Assembly: GCA_003211695.1 (NCBI GenBank)
Contig: QCSA01000002.1
Location: 1-64,000 of the forward strand
Direction of reading: 5' to 3'
DNA length: 64,000 nucleotides
Origin: Pelagibacteraceae bacterium AG-464-P07
GTDB taxonomy: Bacteria; Pseudomonadota; Alphaproteobacteria; Pelagibacterales; Pelagibacteraceae
The position numbers and the translations under genes were made by a program. A model generated the notes under the pieces. That model made no database searches and was not told the DNA's origin. It saw nothing but the letters and a program-made list of their open reading frames with translations. Shown here in pieces: positions 7,622 through 17,237 of the stretch. The stretch's first letter is position 1. Every line of letters starts with the position of its first letter.

Positions 7622-10081
7622 TTAATTTGCTTTACCAAAAGGTTGTATTAATAAAATTAATTTTGGTAAAAGCGTTAAAACTGATATTAAAGCTAACAAC
7701 ATAGCTATGCCAGTAAAAATACCAAAATAAATAGTTGGTATAAAATTTGATAAATACAAAATAGAGAAACCAAAAACAATTGTGATTGAAGTATTTAAAA
7801 TTGCAACGCCAACAGTAGAATGACATTTCTCAATTGTTTGATAGTAGTTTGTATTTTTTTGAAATTCTTCTCTAAACCTATAGATATAATGAATACTATT
7901 ATCTACAGCTATTCCTATTGTGATTGCGGCAATGGTGATTGTCATCATATCTAATGGAATTCCTAATAAACCAATAATTCCTAATATAAAAAATGCAGCA
8001 ATAAAATTTGGTACCACACCAATGAGTGATAAAGTTAAATTTCTAAATAATATTAAAAACATTATAAATATTCCTGCCATTACAAATCCTAGGGTTAAAA
8101 TTTGAGATTTGAATAAGCTTTGTAACAAGTTATTAAATAAAATTAAAACTCCACCTAGTTTAAATTCATTTTTTTTTAGTCCAAGTTTATTTTCTAAATC
8201 ATAGTTGATTTTATTTATTAATTGATTTCTTCTTAAACTTTCTTGAGAGTCTTTGATTCTTAAATTAATTCTAGCTTCATTGTCTTTTATAGAAATGTAT
8301 GGATCAACAATTTCTGCTTTTATTGTGTCTGGTAATTTACTGTATAACACTCCAAGTTCTAAACTATCTAATTTCTTTCCATCATTTAATTGTTCAGCGA
8401 CTTGAAGTATTGAGGAAAAAGATAATACTTTTCCTACTTCATCTAAATTATCCAAATAATTATGAACAAGATTAATTTTGTCAATTTTATTCCTTGTAAA
8501 CCAATACTTTGGATTATTTTTATCTTCTTCATCATCCCAGCTTTCAAATTCATCATCTGAACTTGTAGTTATATTTGTTTTTGGAAATTTAATTATGATA
8601 TCTAAAGGAGTAGTGCCTCCAAGCTTATCATCAATTAATTTCATTCCTTTATATATTTCAGTTTTTTCGTCAAAATAATTAATAAAACTATTTTCAACTT
8701 CTAATTTGCTGATTCCAACTATACTTAAAACAACCACAATAAAAGTTATGGTAAAAATTGATTTAGTATTTTTTTGTGAAATTTGACTTAATGTGCTAGT
8801 GATTTTTGATTTACCTTCATCTTTTATGATTAGTGTATTCTTAGTTAAAAAAATCAAAGTTGCTGGCAATAACGTAAATGTAATAATGAAAGAGGTAATT
8901 AATCCAAGAGTCATCATCCATCCAAAATCAATAATCGGTTTAATGTCGCTAACAATTAAAGATAAAAATGCGCAAATTGTGGTTAGAACAGTATAAAGTA
9001 TCGGCCAAAACATTTTTTGTGTCGCTTGAAATACCGCATCACTGTTAGTTAATTCTGGATGATCTCTTCTTAATTGAAGATATCTTACACTCATATGGAT
9101 ATTCATTGCCATTGTCAGAATAAGCATGAGGGCAATAAAATTTGAAGAAATTACTGTGACTTTCCATCCCAACAATCCTAAAAGTCCCATCATAATTAAA
9201 ACGGAAAAAAAACAACTATTCAAAGGGATAATTATCCATAGGACTTTTCTAAAAATAAACCAAAGGGTAGCAACAATGAATAAAAATACTCCAGCTCCGA
9301 AAACTATTATATCATTTTTTATAAATGTCATCATATCATCGGCAATCATTGGAATTCCACCCAGATGTATTTTTGTAAATTTTTGATGGTTTTTAATAAT
9401 ATTTCTAATTTCTAAAATATTTTCGTGGTTTTTTTTTTTTGAATAATCTTTATAAATTTCAAACTCGTGTAAAAGTTTTGAATAGGATTTTTTTTCTTCA
9501 ATACTAAGATTTTCATTGATAGATTTATTATAAAAATAATCTTTTTTATCAATAAATTCTCTTAATTTTTTATCGCTTTTGAAATTGACGATTATTGCCG
9601 TTGTCTTGCCATCATCACTTATAACAAATTCTTTAAAGACCGGACTACTGATTATTTCCTCAAATCCTCGTTTTTTATCTACCTTATCATCTTTTAATGT
9701 TTTAAAATTTTTGAGCCTTTCCATTAATGGTTCATCAGAGCTACTCAAAAGTGGGATATCAAGTATTGTTATAACGTTATGTACCCAGTCTAAATTTTGA
9801 ATATCGTCTTTAAGCTTTGTTAAATTTTGAATTGTATCATCACTAATAATTTCTTTTTCTGGAGTGTAAGTAAGCACCAAAAAATCCTTGGAACCGTATC
9901 TTTTAGTTATTTCTCTCAGATAATTTAGGTCGGGATCATTCTCCAATAATAGAGTGTCAGAGGAGGCATCAAGTTTGAAATCTTTCGAAAAATAACCAAA
10001 ACTTAACAAAACTAAAAACAATAATGTCAAAATTAGCTTTGGTTTTTGAATTACAATATTTTGATAAGCATTGGATAACAT
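7622..10081 (-). CDS. RND superfamily (MMPL-type) transporter
   Basis: The 819-residue protein shows the duplicated RND plan. TM1 is near residues 14-30, followed by a large periplasmic domain and five clustered membrane segments (about 250-410). A second unit has TM7 near 445, another periplasmic domain, and five membrane segments (about 660-810). AIAVDNSIHYIYRFR resembles the TM4-type signature of MMPL or hopanoid/lipid RND proteins. Such proteins export lipids or other hydrophobic molecules using proton flow; the substrate is unknown. No membrane-fusion or outer-membrane partner is adjacent. A 12-base T tract near 9429-9440 lies inside the gene and is in frame. Confidence 0.8.
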   Translation of the reverse strand: MLSNAYQNIVIQKPKLILTLLFLVLLSFGYFSKDFKLDASSDTLLLENDPDLNYLREITKRYGSKDFLVLTYTPEKEIISDDTIQNLTKLKDDIQNLDWVHNVITILDIPLLSSSDEPLMERLKNFKTLKDDKVDKKRGFEEIISSPVFKEFVISDDGKTTAIIVNFKSDKKLREFIDKKDYFYNKSINENLSIEEKKSYSKLLHEFEIYKDYSKKKNHENILEIRNIIKNHQKFTKIHLGGIPMIADDMMTFIKNDIIVFGAGVFLFIVATLWFIFRKVLWIIIPLNSCFFSVLIMMGLLGLLGWKVTVISSNFIALMLILTMAMNIHMSVRYLQLRRDHPELTNSDAVFQATQKMFWPILYTVLTTICAFLSLIVSDIKPIIDFGWMMTLGLITSFIITFTLLPATLIFLTKNTLIIKDEGKSKITSTLSQISQKNTKSIFTITFIVVVLSIVGISKLEVENSFINYFDEKTEIYKGMKLIDDKLGGTTPLDIIIKFPKTNITTSSDDEFESWDDEEDKNNPKYWFTRNKIDKINLVHNYLDNLDEVGKVLSFSSILQVAEQLNDGKKLDSLELGVLYSKLPDTIKAEIVDPYISIKDNEARINLRIKDSQESLRRNQLINKINYDLENKLGLKKNEFKLGGVLILFNNLLQSLFKSQILTLGFVMAGIFIMFLILFRNLTLSLIGVVPNFIAAFFILGIIGLLGIPLDMMTITIAAITIGIAVDNSIHYIYRFREEFQKNTNYYQTIEKCHSTVGVAILNTSITIVFGFSILYLSNFIPTIYFGIFTGIAMLLALISVLTLLPKLILLIQPFGKAN

Positions 10082-10110
10082 TTTCTAAATCAAAATAGAT
10101 ATATTTTAAT

Positions 10111-11538
10111 TTAGTTAGTTTGAATATCTCTAAATTTGGTGAACATAGCTTCAAATTCAACCCTTATGTTACCTGTTGGACCATGCCTTTGTTTACTAAT
10201 CATAATATCAGCTAGATTCAAAACCTCGTTCATCTTGGCTTGCCACTCAGCATGCTCAACGGTTGCAGGTCCTGGTTCTTTTCTTTCTAAATAATATGCT
10301 TCTCTATAAACAAACATCACAACATCAGCATCTTGCTCTATTGAACCGGACTCTCTTAAATCTGATAATTGAGGTTTTTTATCATCTCTTTGTTCAACAG
10401 CTCGAGAGAGTTGAGAGACAGCTATTACTGGTATATTGAGTTCTTTAGCTATGGCTTTAAGACCCTGGGTAATTTCCGAAATTTCTTGAACCCTACCTTC
10501 GTTTCTTATGTTTGTTGCTCTCATCAGCTGTATATAATCAACTACCACTAAATCACAACCAAACAATCTTTTTATTCTTCGGGCCCTGTTACTTATGGCA
10601 GCAATTGATATTGCTGGGGTTTCGTCAATATAAAGCGGTAATTCAGAAATATTTTTTGAGGTTTCAATAAATTTATCAAATTGTTCCTCAGAAATTTTTC
10701 CTCTTCTAATATCATTTGATTTTATTCTAGATTGCTCTGATAAAATTCTTGTTGATAATTGCTCACAAGACATTTCTAAGGAAAAAAAAGCTACAGAAGA
10801 TTTTAAACCTTTATCTTGAATATTCTTTGCTGCGTGAAACGCTATATTTGTTGCAAGAGCTGTTTTGCCCATCGAAGGCCTTCCTCCTATTATAACTAAA
10901 TCCTGATTGTGTAGTCCTCCTAGACGATCATCTAATTCAGTTAACCCTGTAGGAACTCCAACAATACCCTCGGTACTTTTGAAAGCCCTAGATGCCATTT
11001 CAATAGTTTGATTGAGAGCAATATCAAACTTAATAAATGATTTACTAAAAGATCCTTTTTCAGCTAAATCAAATAATAATTTTTCTGAGTCTTCTATTAT
11101 TTTCTCGCCAGGTAAATCAATATTTTTATTTGATGCATTATCTATAGTTGCTTCAGAAATTTTTATTAATTCTCTTCTTACATGCATATCATAAATTATT
11201 TTTGCATACTCAATTGCTTGTCTTAGACTTGTAGAAAATTTAGTAATTTTTACCAGATATTCATGACCTTCAAGTTCAATTAGGTTTTTATCATTTTCAA
11301 AATAATTTTTTAAAGTTATAGGATTTGCCAACATTCCTTTAGAAATCAAATTTTCAATAGCTAAAAAAATTTTTTGGTGAATAGGATCGTAAAATTTTGT
11401 GTAATTAATTATTGGACCTACATCATCAAATATATCATTAGAAACAAGTATAGAACCAATTACAGACTGCTCTGCTTCAATATTATTAGGTAATTCTTTA
11501 GGATGATCTTTGACTAAGTCAAATTTGTTTAAAGACAT
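10111..11538 (-). CDS. dnaB: Replicative DNA helicase DnaB
   Basis: The 475-residue hexameric helicase unwinds DNA at the replication fork. The N-terminal domain (residues about 15-120) begins with LPNNIEAEQSVIGSIL. The RecA-like C-terminal domain has Walker A GRPSMGKTA with K225, Walker B VVVDYIQLM, and SQLSRAVEQR. Length is normal for the family. It is the last part of the common rpsF-rpsR-rplI-dnaB cluster. The start at 11538 lies 91 bases after the rplI stop. Confidence 0.96.
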   Translation of the reverse strand: MSLNKFDLVKDHPKELPNNIEAEQSVIGSILVSNDIFDDVGPIINYTKFYDPIHQKIFLAIENLISKGMLANPITLKNYFENDKNLIELEGHEYLVKITKFSTSLRQAIEYAKIIYDMHVRRELIKISEATIDNASNKNIDLPGEKIIEDSEKLLFDLAEKGSFSKSFIKFDIALNQTIEMASRAFKSTEGIVGVPTGLTELDDRLGGLHNQDLVIIGGRPSMGKTALATNIAFHAAKNIQDKGLKSSVAFFSLEMSCEQLSTRILSEQSRIKSNDIRRGKISEEQFDKFIETSKNISELPLYIDETPAISIAAISNRARRIKRLFGCDLVVVDYIQLMRATNIRNEGRVQEISEITQGLKAIAKELNIPVIAVSQLSRAVEQRDDKKPQLSDLRESGSIEQDADVVMFVYREAYYLERKEPGPATVEHAEWQAKMNEVLNLADIMISKQRHGPTGNIRVEFEAMFTKFRDIQTN

Positions 11539-11629
11539 AAACAGAAGTATATATCTTTTTTTACTTCTTTAAAAATAATTATCTAATTTATTTTTTTATG
11601 TGAAAAAAATCTTAACAAAGTATAAAAAT

Positions 11630-12091
11630 TTAAGATTTTTTCTCTTCAGATTTTTCAACTTCAATAAGAATATTTGCTTGTATCTCTGAATGTAGATTGA
11701 CAGTTGTTTTAAAGATACCGGTTGATTTGATTTCTTTTTCTAAGTCAATCTGCGATGGTTTTATGTCTACATTATCTTTTTTTTTTATAATTGTTACTAT
11801 TTCCGCAGGTTTTACAGATCCATAAAGATCATTATTTTCGGTAACCAACTTTTGAATTTTATAATTTTTGTTATTTAATATTTCAAAATACTTCGTGGCT
11901 GCTTTTTTAAGTGCTAAATCTTTTTTATTAAGCTGTTCTTTCTTATTATTAACTATTTTAATATTTTCTTTTGATGCATTAAGAGCTTTTTCAAATTTAA
12001 TTAGATAATTTCTAGCATATCCTCTTTTAACCTTAACAATATCTCCAATTTTTCCAAGGTTTTTAATATTTTCTAGTAAAATAACTTGCAT
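11630..12091 (-). CDS. rplI: 50S ribosomal protein L9
   Basis: The 153-residue protein starts with the L9 signature MQVILLENIKNLGKIGDIV followed by KRGYARNYLI. A long connecting helix (KKEQLNKKDLALKKA) leads to the C-terminal RNA-binding domain. Length is typical. It lies 9 bases after rpsR in the rpsF operon. Confidence 0.96.
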   Translation of the reverse strand: MQVILLENIKNLGKIGDIVKVKRGYARNYLIKFEKALNASKENIKIVNNKKEQLNKKDLALKKAATKYFEILNNKNYKIQKLVTENNDLYGSVKPAEIVTIIKKKDNVDIKPSQIDLEKEIKSTGIFKTTVNLHSEIQANILIEVEKSEEKKS

Positions 12092-12100
12092 AAATTAAAT

Positions 12101-12379
12101 TCAAACCAGCGCTAAAATTCTTGCTCTTTTAATTGATAGTGAGAGTTTCCTTTGTTTTTTTTGGGAAACAGCTGTAATTCTAGAAGGTAAAATTTTGCCA
12201 TTTTCTGATATATATCTTTTTAATAATTTAATATTTTTATAATCAATTTCTGGAGCATTTTTTCCTGTCAAAGGACATTTTCTTTTGAATTGAAATCTTG
12301 GAACTTGAAATAAATTTAATCTACTAAGGTTACGTTGATTATTTTTTTTTATATTTTTTTTGTATTTTTTTTTCATCAT
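12101..12379 (-). CDS. rpsR: 30S ribosomal protein S18
   Basis: The 92-residue basic protein has the S18 core: [22 protein letters not shown], then [19 protein letters not shown]. An extra lysine/asparagine-rich N-terminal tail makes it somewhat longer than the 75-residue E. coli protein. Starts at 12379 or 12376 (adjacent ATG codons) are both possible. It begins 3 bases after rpsF. Confidence 0.95.
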   Translation of the reverse strand: MMKKKYKKNIKKNNQRNLSRLNLFQVPRFQFKRKCPLTGKNAPEIDYKNIKLLKRYISENGKILPSRITAVSQKKQRKLSLSIKRARILALV

Positions 12380-12382
12380 TCA

Positions 12383-12745
12383 TTATTCTTTATTTTTTTT
12401 TTCCTTAACTTCTTTATTGGAGTAGGTTTCTTGTTTAAAATAATTTTTATCCAAATCAAATTTCTTTACTCTTACAGTTAAAAATCTTAGTAAATTATTA
12501 TCAATTTTTTCATTTTTTTCTAATTCCGAAACAGTTAAGCCACTTCCTTTAAGTTTAAAGTGTATATAGTTGCCTTTCTTATTATTATTTATTTCATGGG
12601 ACAAATTTAGAAGGCCCCAATCATCGATTTTTATAATTTCTCCCTCATTTTTTTCTATAATATTTAAATATTTTGTTTTTAAACTTTTTAACTGGCTAGC
12701 AGAATGACTCTGTTTAGCTATAATTGTATGTTCATATAAATTCAT
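12383..12745 (-). CDS. rpsF: 30S ribosomal protein S6
   Basis: The 120-residue protein has the S6 ferredoxin-like fold signature: YEHTIIAKQS at the N-terminus, WGLLNLSHEINNNKKGNYIHF in the middle, and a lysine/glutamate-rich tail. It heads the rpsF-rpsR-rplI-dnaB operon. The start is 127 bases from the divergent fabD. Confidence 0.95.
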   Translation of the reverse strand: MNLYEHTIIAKQSHSASQLKSLKTKYLNIIEKNEGEIIKIDDWGLLNLSHEINNNKKGNYIHFKLKGSGLTVSELEKNEKIDNNLLRFLTVRVKKFDLDKNYFKQETYSNKEVKEKKNKE

Positions 12746-12789
12746 TTTTCGTCTTGTAATTTCATATTATATTTGCAATATATTTTTCA

Positions 12790-12817
12790 TTGTATTGAAA
12801 AAAGATGGTTTTATACT
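12790..12817 (+). promoter_or_regulatory. Candidate promoter for fabD-fabG-acpP
   Basis: TTGTAT at 12790 and TATACT at 12812 are 16 bases apart, which puts transcription start near 12824, about 50 bases before fabD. It lies in the 127-base divergent gap between rpsF and fabD. AT-richness weakens the call. Confidence 0.35.
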
Positions 12818-12872
12818 ATTTAAACTTCTAATTTACAATATATAAATTACTTCCTAGAATATAAATAAGCAT

Positions 12873-13802
12873 ATGTTTTCAATAATTTTTCCAGGACAAG
12901 GTTCTCAATTTGTAGGAATGGCAAAAGAATTTTATAAAAAACATTCTCTTGTAAAAAATATATTTTCTAGAGCAGATGAAGCTTTAAATTTTAATTTAAG
13001 TAATATTATTTTAAGTGGACCGATTTCAGAAATTAATTTAACCAAAAACACACAGCCAGCAATATTTGTTGTTAGTTATTCAATCTTTTCTGTAATGAAA
13101 AAGGAATTCAATATTGACTTAAATCAGGCAAATTATTTTGCTGGCCATTCACTTGGAGAGTATTCCGCTTTAACCTGCGCTAATGCTTTGCAATTTGAAG
13201 ATGCTGTTTGTTTACTATATGAAAGGGGCAAATCCATGCAAGAAGCAGTGCCATCTGGTAAGGGAGCTATGTTAGCCATAATAGGTTTGAATGAAGAGGA
13301 AATTTTGGAACAAATAAATTCAATTTCGATAAATGGAACTTGCGAAATAGCTAATGATAACAGTCCAGGTCAAATTGTTATTAGTGGAGATAAGGATAGT
13401 ATTAAAATTTTACAAGATAGTCTTAAAAAAAAATCTATACGTGGAATAATTTTGCCTGTGAGTGCACCATTTCATTGCTCCTTAATGGAAAGTGCTGAGG
13501 AAAAAATGAGTCAAAAAATTACTGAATCATTATTTAAAGATCCAAAACCATCAATAATATCTAATGTTACCGCAAAAGCTGAAAATAAAGTCAACAGAAT
13601 TAAGAAGTTATTAATTAAACAGATTACTTCAAAAGTTAAATGGAGAGAAAGTATAGAGTATATGATTAATCATGGTGTTAATGAATTTATTGAAATTGGA
13701 CCTGGCAAAGTTCTATCAGGGTTGGTAAAGAGAATTAACAAAGACGTAAATGTTTTTAATATTAATTCTATTGATGATATAACAAATTATAAAAATAAAT
13801 GA
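12873..13802 (+). CDS. fabD: Malonyl-CoA:ACP transacylase
   Basis: The 309-residue enzyme loads malonate onto acyl carrier protein for fatty-acid synthesis. The nucleophile motif GHSLGEYSA has serine S93, the N-terminal FPGQGSQ loop is present, and the catalytic histidine lies in SAPFHCSLM. The C-terminal IEIGPGKVLSGL block is typical. It heads fabD-fabG-acpP and overlaps fabG by 4 bases (ATGA). Confidence 0.95.
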   Translation: MFSIIFPGQGSQFVGMAKEFYKKHSLVKNIFSRADEALNFNLSNIILSGPISEINLTKNTQPAIFVVSYSIFSVMKKEFNIDLNQANYFAGHSLGEYSALTCANALQFEDAVCLLYERGKSMQEAVPSGKGAMLAIIGLNEEEILEQINSISINGTCEIANDNSPGQIVISGDKDSIKILQDSLKKKSIRGIILPVSAPFHCSLMESAEEKMSQKITESLFKDPKPSIISNVTAKAENKVNRIKKLLIKQITSKVKWRESIEYMINHGVNEFIEIGPGKVLSGLVKRINKDVNVFNINSIDDITNYKNK

Positions 13803-14533
13803 TTAGTTTTAAAAATAAGAAAATATTAATTACAGGTGCAACTGGTGGAATAGGTAATGAACTTGTTAAAAAATTTTTAAATTTGGAAGGCAGTATAGTA
13901 GCTACAGGAACGAAAGTAGAAAAATTGGATATTATAAAAAAAAAAAATCCAAGTGTGAAAATACAAAGATTTGATCTCTCAGAGCATTCAAGAATTGAAG
14001 AATTTATAAACAATGTTGCCTTAGATTTAGGTGGAATAGATGTACTTATCAATAATGCCGGAATAAATAAAGATAACCTATCTATAAGAATGAAGGATGA
14101 AGAATGGAAAAAAGTAATCGATGTAAATTTAACTTCTACTTTTTTGTTGTGTAAACATTCAATAAAAATAATGTTAAAAAATAAATTTGGTAGAATTGTA
14201 AATATTACCTCAATTGTAGCCCATTCAGGAAATCAAGGTCAATCAAACTATTCCGCTTCAAAGGCTGGTATTATTGGTATGTCTAAAAGCCTTGCAATTG
14301 AATATGCAAAAAAAAATATAACAGTTAATTGTGTCTCTCCGGGTTTTATAGCTACAGATATGACAACGAATATTGCAGAGAAAGTAAAGATGTTTTTAAC
14401 ATCAAGAATACCTATGGGGAAGCTTGGGACAGGGGAAGATGTATCAAATTGTGCAGCTTTTCTATCCTCAGACTTAGCTTCCTATATTACTGGTGAAACA
14501 TTGCATGTTAATGGTGGCATGTATATGGCTTGA
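13799..14533 (+). CDS. fabG: 3-oxoacyl-ACP reductase
   Basis: The 244-residue short-chain dehydrogenase reduces 3-ketoacyl-ACP with NADPH. It shows the cofactor motif TGATGGIG (residues 12-19), NNAG (85-88), and the catalytic triad S138, Y151 and K155 in YSASKAG. Length is standard. It overlaps fabD by 4 bases and precedes acpP. A run of 12 adenines at 13936-13947 lies in frame inside the gene, a potential slippage site. Confidence 0.95.
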   Translation: MISFKNKKILITGATGGIGNELVKKFLNLEGSIVATGTKVEKLDIIKKKNPSVKIQRFDLSEHSRIEEFINNVALDLGGIDVLINNAGINKDNLSIRMKDEEWKKVIDVNLTSTFLLCKHSIKIMLKNKFGRIVNITSIVAHSGNQGQSNYSASKAGIIGMSKSLAIEYAKKNITVNCVSPGFIATDMTTNIAEKVKMFLTSRIPMGKLGTGEDVSNCAAFLSSDLASYITGETLHVNGGMYMA

Positions 14534-14590
14534 CAAAATTTACGATTAATCTATTAAGTTTATTATTACAAAATTTATTTATGGAATCAC

Positions 14591-14824
14591 ATGACGGATG
14601 ACGTAGTAAGTAAGGTGAAAAAAATAGTTGCCGATCACTTAGGTGTCGATGATGCAAAAGTCACTGAAGAAGCCAGCTTTATAGATGATTTAGGAGCAGA
14701 TAGCTTAGATACGGTCGAGTTGGTTATGGCTTTTGAAGAAGAATTTGGCTCTGAAATTTCTGACAGCGAAGCCGAAAAAATATTAACTGTTGGTGATGCA
14801 ATAAAATTCATAGAAAACAAATAA
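14591..14824 (+). CDS. acpP: Acyl carrier protein
   Basis: The 77-residue acidic protein carries the phosphopantetheine attachment serine S38 in [12 protein letters not shown]. It shuttles acyl chains for fatty-acid and lipid A synthesis. fabF normally follows acpP, but here gmk begins 29 bases downstream. Confidence 0.97.
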   Translation: MTDDVVSKVKKIVADHLGVDDAKVTEEASFIDDLGADSLDTVELVMAFEEEFGSEISDSEAEKILTVGDAIKFIENK

Positions 14825-14853
14825 AACTAAAGTTTGCTTTCCAAGTTTTTAAT

Positions 14854-15489
14854 ATGATTTCTGATCGTACAGGGGTAATGATAGTTATTTCCTCACCTTC
14901 TGGAGTGGGCAAAACTACTCTTGTGAAATTATTGGCTAAAAGAAATAAAAATTTTGAGATTTCAATTTCAAATACGACACGAATACCTAGAAAGAATGAA
15001 ATCGAAGGTAAAGATTATTATTTTATCAATGAAGAGAAATTTAATGATCTAATTAAAACAAAATCTTTCTATGAGTATGCAAGAGTTTTTAATAATCTTT
15101 ATGGTACGTTAAAAGCTCCTGTCATTAAAAATTTATCTCAGGGAAAAGATGTATTATTTGACATAGACTGGCAAGGTTCCAAACAAATAAAAAGACTAAA
15201 ATTAAAAAATAAATTGATTTCGATATTTATTTTACCACCAAACATTAAAACACTTAGAGATAGATTATCCAATCGTGATATGAAGGATAAATTAATATTA
15301 CAAGAAAGAATGAGTCAGTTTAATAGAGATGTATTACATTGGAAAGAATATGACCATGTTGTAATTAATGATGATTTGAAAAAATGTTACCAAGCGGTTA
15401 TGTCAATAATTAATTGTGAAAAAAAAGGAAAAAAGTTTTTGTTTGATCAAAATAAAATTAAAGAAAAAATATCTGAATTAATTAGTTAA
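14854..15489 (+). CDS. gmk: Guanylate kinase
   Basis: The 211-residue kinase phosphorylates GMP to GDP. The P-loop SSPSGVGKTTL is near residues 13-23, and the GMP-binding region includes TTRIPRKNEIEGKDYYF and YEYARVFNNLYGT. The alternative in-frame ATG at 14878 would remove eight residues and leave the P-loop intact. The end overlaps the convergent rsmA end by 12 bases. Confidence 0.93.
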   Translation: MISDRTGVMIVISSPSGVGKTTLVKLLAKRNKNFEISISNTTRIPRKNEIEGKDYYFINEEKFNDLIKTKSFYEYARVFNNLYGTLKAPVIKNLSQGKDVLFDIDWQGSKQIKRLKLKNKLISIFILPPNIKTLRDRLSNRDMKDKLILQERMSQFNRDVLHWKEYDHVVINDDLKKCYQAVMSIINCEKKGKKFLFDQNKIKEKISELIS

Positions 15490-16269
15490 ATTTTCATATT
15501 CTTTTGTAATTTCAAAATAAATTTCTTTACTTAAATTTTGTGGTCTTAAATTTAAATTAATCTTTAACCTATTCAAAACTTCATTACTGTTATTAAATAA
15601 TTGTTTAAATGGTTTATTGATCATTTTTCTTCTTTGCGAAAAAAAAATTCTTGTAACTAATTCTAAACTTTTTGCATTTTGAAATTTTACGTATTTTGTT
15701 TCTGGAACAAATGACAAAATACTACTTTCTACCTTTGGTTTTGGATAAAAACAACTTTTAGAAACGTCAAAATGTTTTATAATTTTTAATTTCCAATTGC
15801 TAATTATAGATAATCTGCCATAATCTTTTGTATTGGTTTTGGCGATAATTCTTTCTGCTACATCTTTTTGAAACATTAAAATTAGTTTTTTATACCAGAA
15901 ATTTGAATTACAACTTAATATCCATTTTGTAAGTATTTTAGTCGATATATTGTAGGGTAAATTACCAAACACAGTTAGTTTTTTATTAGATAAATTTTTT
16001 TCGTTAATTTTTAATATATCTTCATTAAAAATATTTACCTTATTTTTCAAATCTTTTTTTAAATTTCTATAAAGTAAATTATCTTTTTCAATTAAAAATA
16101 TTTTTTTTGGTTTTTTTTTAATTATTTCTCTTGTTAGATTGCCTGTGCCAGGGCCAACTTCTAATATATCATCTTTTTCATTTATATCGCCAATATCAAT
16201 AATTTTATTTATAATGTTAATATCTGTTAAAAAATTTTGTCCTAAACTTTTTTTTGGTACAGTTTTCAC
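15478..16269 (-). CDS. rsmA: 16S rRNA (adenine1518-N6/adenine1519-N6)-dimethyltransferase
   Basis: The 263-residue methyltransferase (KsgA) dimethylates two adjacent adenines near the 3' end of 16S rRNA. It begins KKSLGQNFL, with SAM motif I EVGPGTGNLT, and has the catalytic NLPYNIS motif. FFSQRRKMINKPF is in the C-terminal domain. It is last in the minus-strand lptF-lptG-lptD-surA-pdxA-rsmA operon and overlaps pdxA by 4 bases. Confidence 0.94.
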   Translation of the reverse strand: MKTVPKKSLGQNFLTDINIINKIIDIGDINEKDDILEVGPGTGNLTREIIKKKPKKIFLIEKDNLLYRNLKKDLKNKVNIFNEDILKINEKNLSNKKLTVFGNLPYNISTKILTKWILSCNSNFWYKKLILMFQKDVAERIIAKTNTKDYGRLSIISNWKLKIIKHFDVSKSCFYPKPKVESSILSFVPETKYVKFQNAKSLELVTRIFFSQRRKMINKPFKQLFNNSNEVLNRLKINLNLRPQNLSKEIYFEITKEYENLTN

Positions 16270-17237
16270 TTTATATTATTAAAAAGTTTTATTGATTCAA
16301 TTAAACTAGACGGATCAGCAATTTTTTTTCCAACAATATCTACTGCAACACCATGATCTGGTGAAACTCTGATAAATGGAAGGCCTAAGGTAATATTAAT
16401 AGCTTTCAAACCCATTATAGTTTTAATCGGTGTTAATACTTGATCATGATACATTCCAACAACTACGTCGAATTTTTTTTGACTTTTTGATAAAAATAAT
16501 GTGTCAGCGGAAAGTGGGCCAGAGATATTAATTTTTTGTTTTTTTAGCTTTTTAATTGCAGGCTTAATTATTCTTTCTTCTTCTGAAAATTTTTCATTAG
16601 AAAAACAGTGTGGATTTAACCCAGTAATTGCGATTTTAACTTTTTTTTTTAAATATTTATTATAAAAAAAAACAATTTCTTTTATTTGACTTACTATTTT
16701 TTCAATATTTAATTTTAAAGATATTTTTTTTACCGGAATATGTGTTGTAATCGGAGTAACAGCTAATTTTTTGCTGTAAATTAACATTGCTACCTTATTA
16801 TAGCATCCCATTTTATATGCAATAAATTCTGTTATACCATTGAATTTTTTATTTAGTAAAGTTTCTTTTGATACTGGACCATTTATAAATCCCAAAATTT
16901 TATTTTGTTTTATCAATTTTAGTCCTTCAGAAAAACAATTTAAAATAAATTTATTTGATTTTTTTGAAATTTTTTCAAAAATTTTTTTTTGATTGTATTT
17001 TATATTAATCACGGGAATAGCCGTACCTTTTAAATCTTCTAATTTAAAATTCTTTTCAATTAACTTTAATTTTAGATTAAATTTAAAATATTTTAAATGT
17101 CTGTATAAAAGATTGTAATTTCCAATGACTAAGCATAGATGGTGATTAAATTTTTTTTTTTTTATCCAAGATTTAAAAATTATTTCAGATGAAATACTAT
17201 TGGGTTCTCCAAGAATTATAGCAATTGGTTTACTCAT
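16266..17237 (-). CDS. pdxA: 4-hydroxythreonine-4-phosphate dehydrogenase
   Basis: PdxA oxidises 4-phosphohydroxy-threonine in pyridoxal phosphate synthesis. The start at 17237 gives 323 residues beginning MSKPIAIILGEP, as expected; the frame is open further upstream to 17324 but that extension is lysine/isoleucine-rich and lies inside surA. Visible landmarks are the metal-binding histidines in ITTHIP and GMYHDQVLTP, GPLSADTLF, and SPDHGVA near the C-terminus. It overlaps the surA end by 8 bases and rsmA by 4. Confidence 0.9.
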   Translation of the reverse strand: MSKPIAIILGEPNSISSEIIFKSWIKKKKFNHHLCLVIGNYNLLYRHLKYFKFNLKLKLIEKNFKLEDLKGTAIPVINIKYNQKKIFEKISKKSNKFILNCFSEGLKLIKQNKILGFINGPVSKETLLNKKFNGITEFIAYKMGCYNKVAMLIYSKKLAVTPITTHIPVKKISLKLNIEKIVSQIKEIVFFYNKYLKKKVKIAITGLNPHCFSNEKFSEEERIIKPAIKKLKKQKINISGPLSADTLFLSKSQKKFDVVVGMYHDQVLTPIKTIMGLKAINITLGLPFIRVSPDHGVAVDIVGKKIADPSSLIESIKLFNNIK

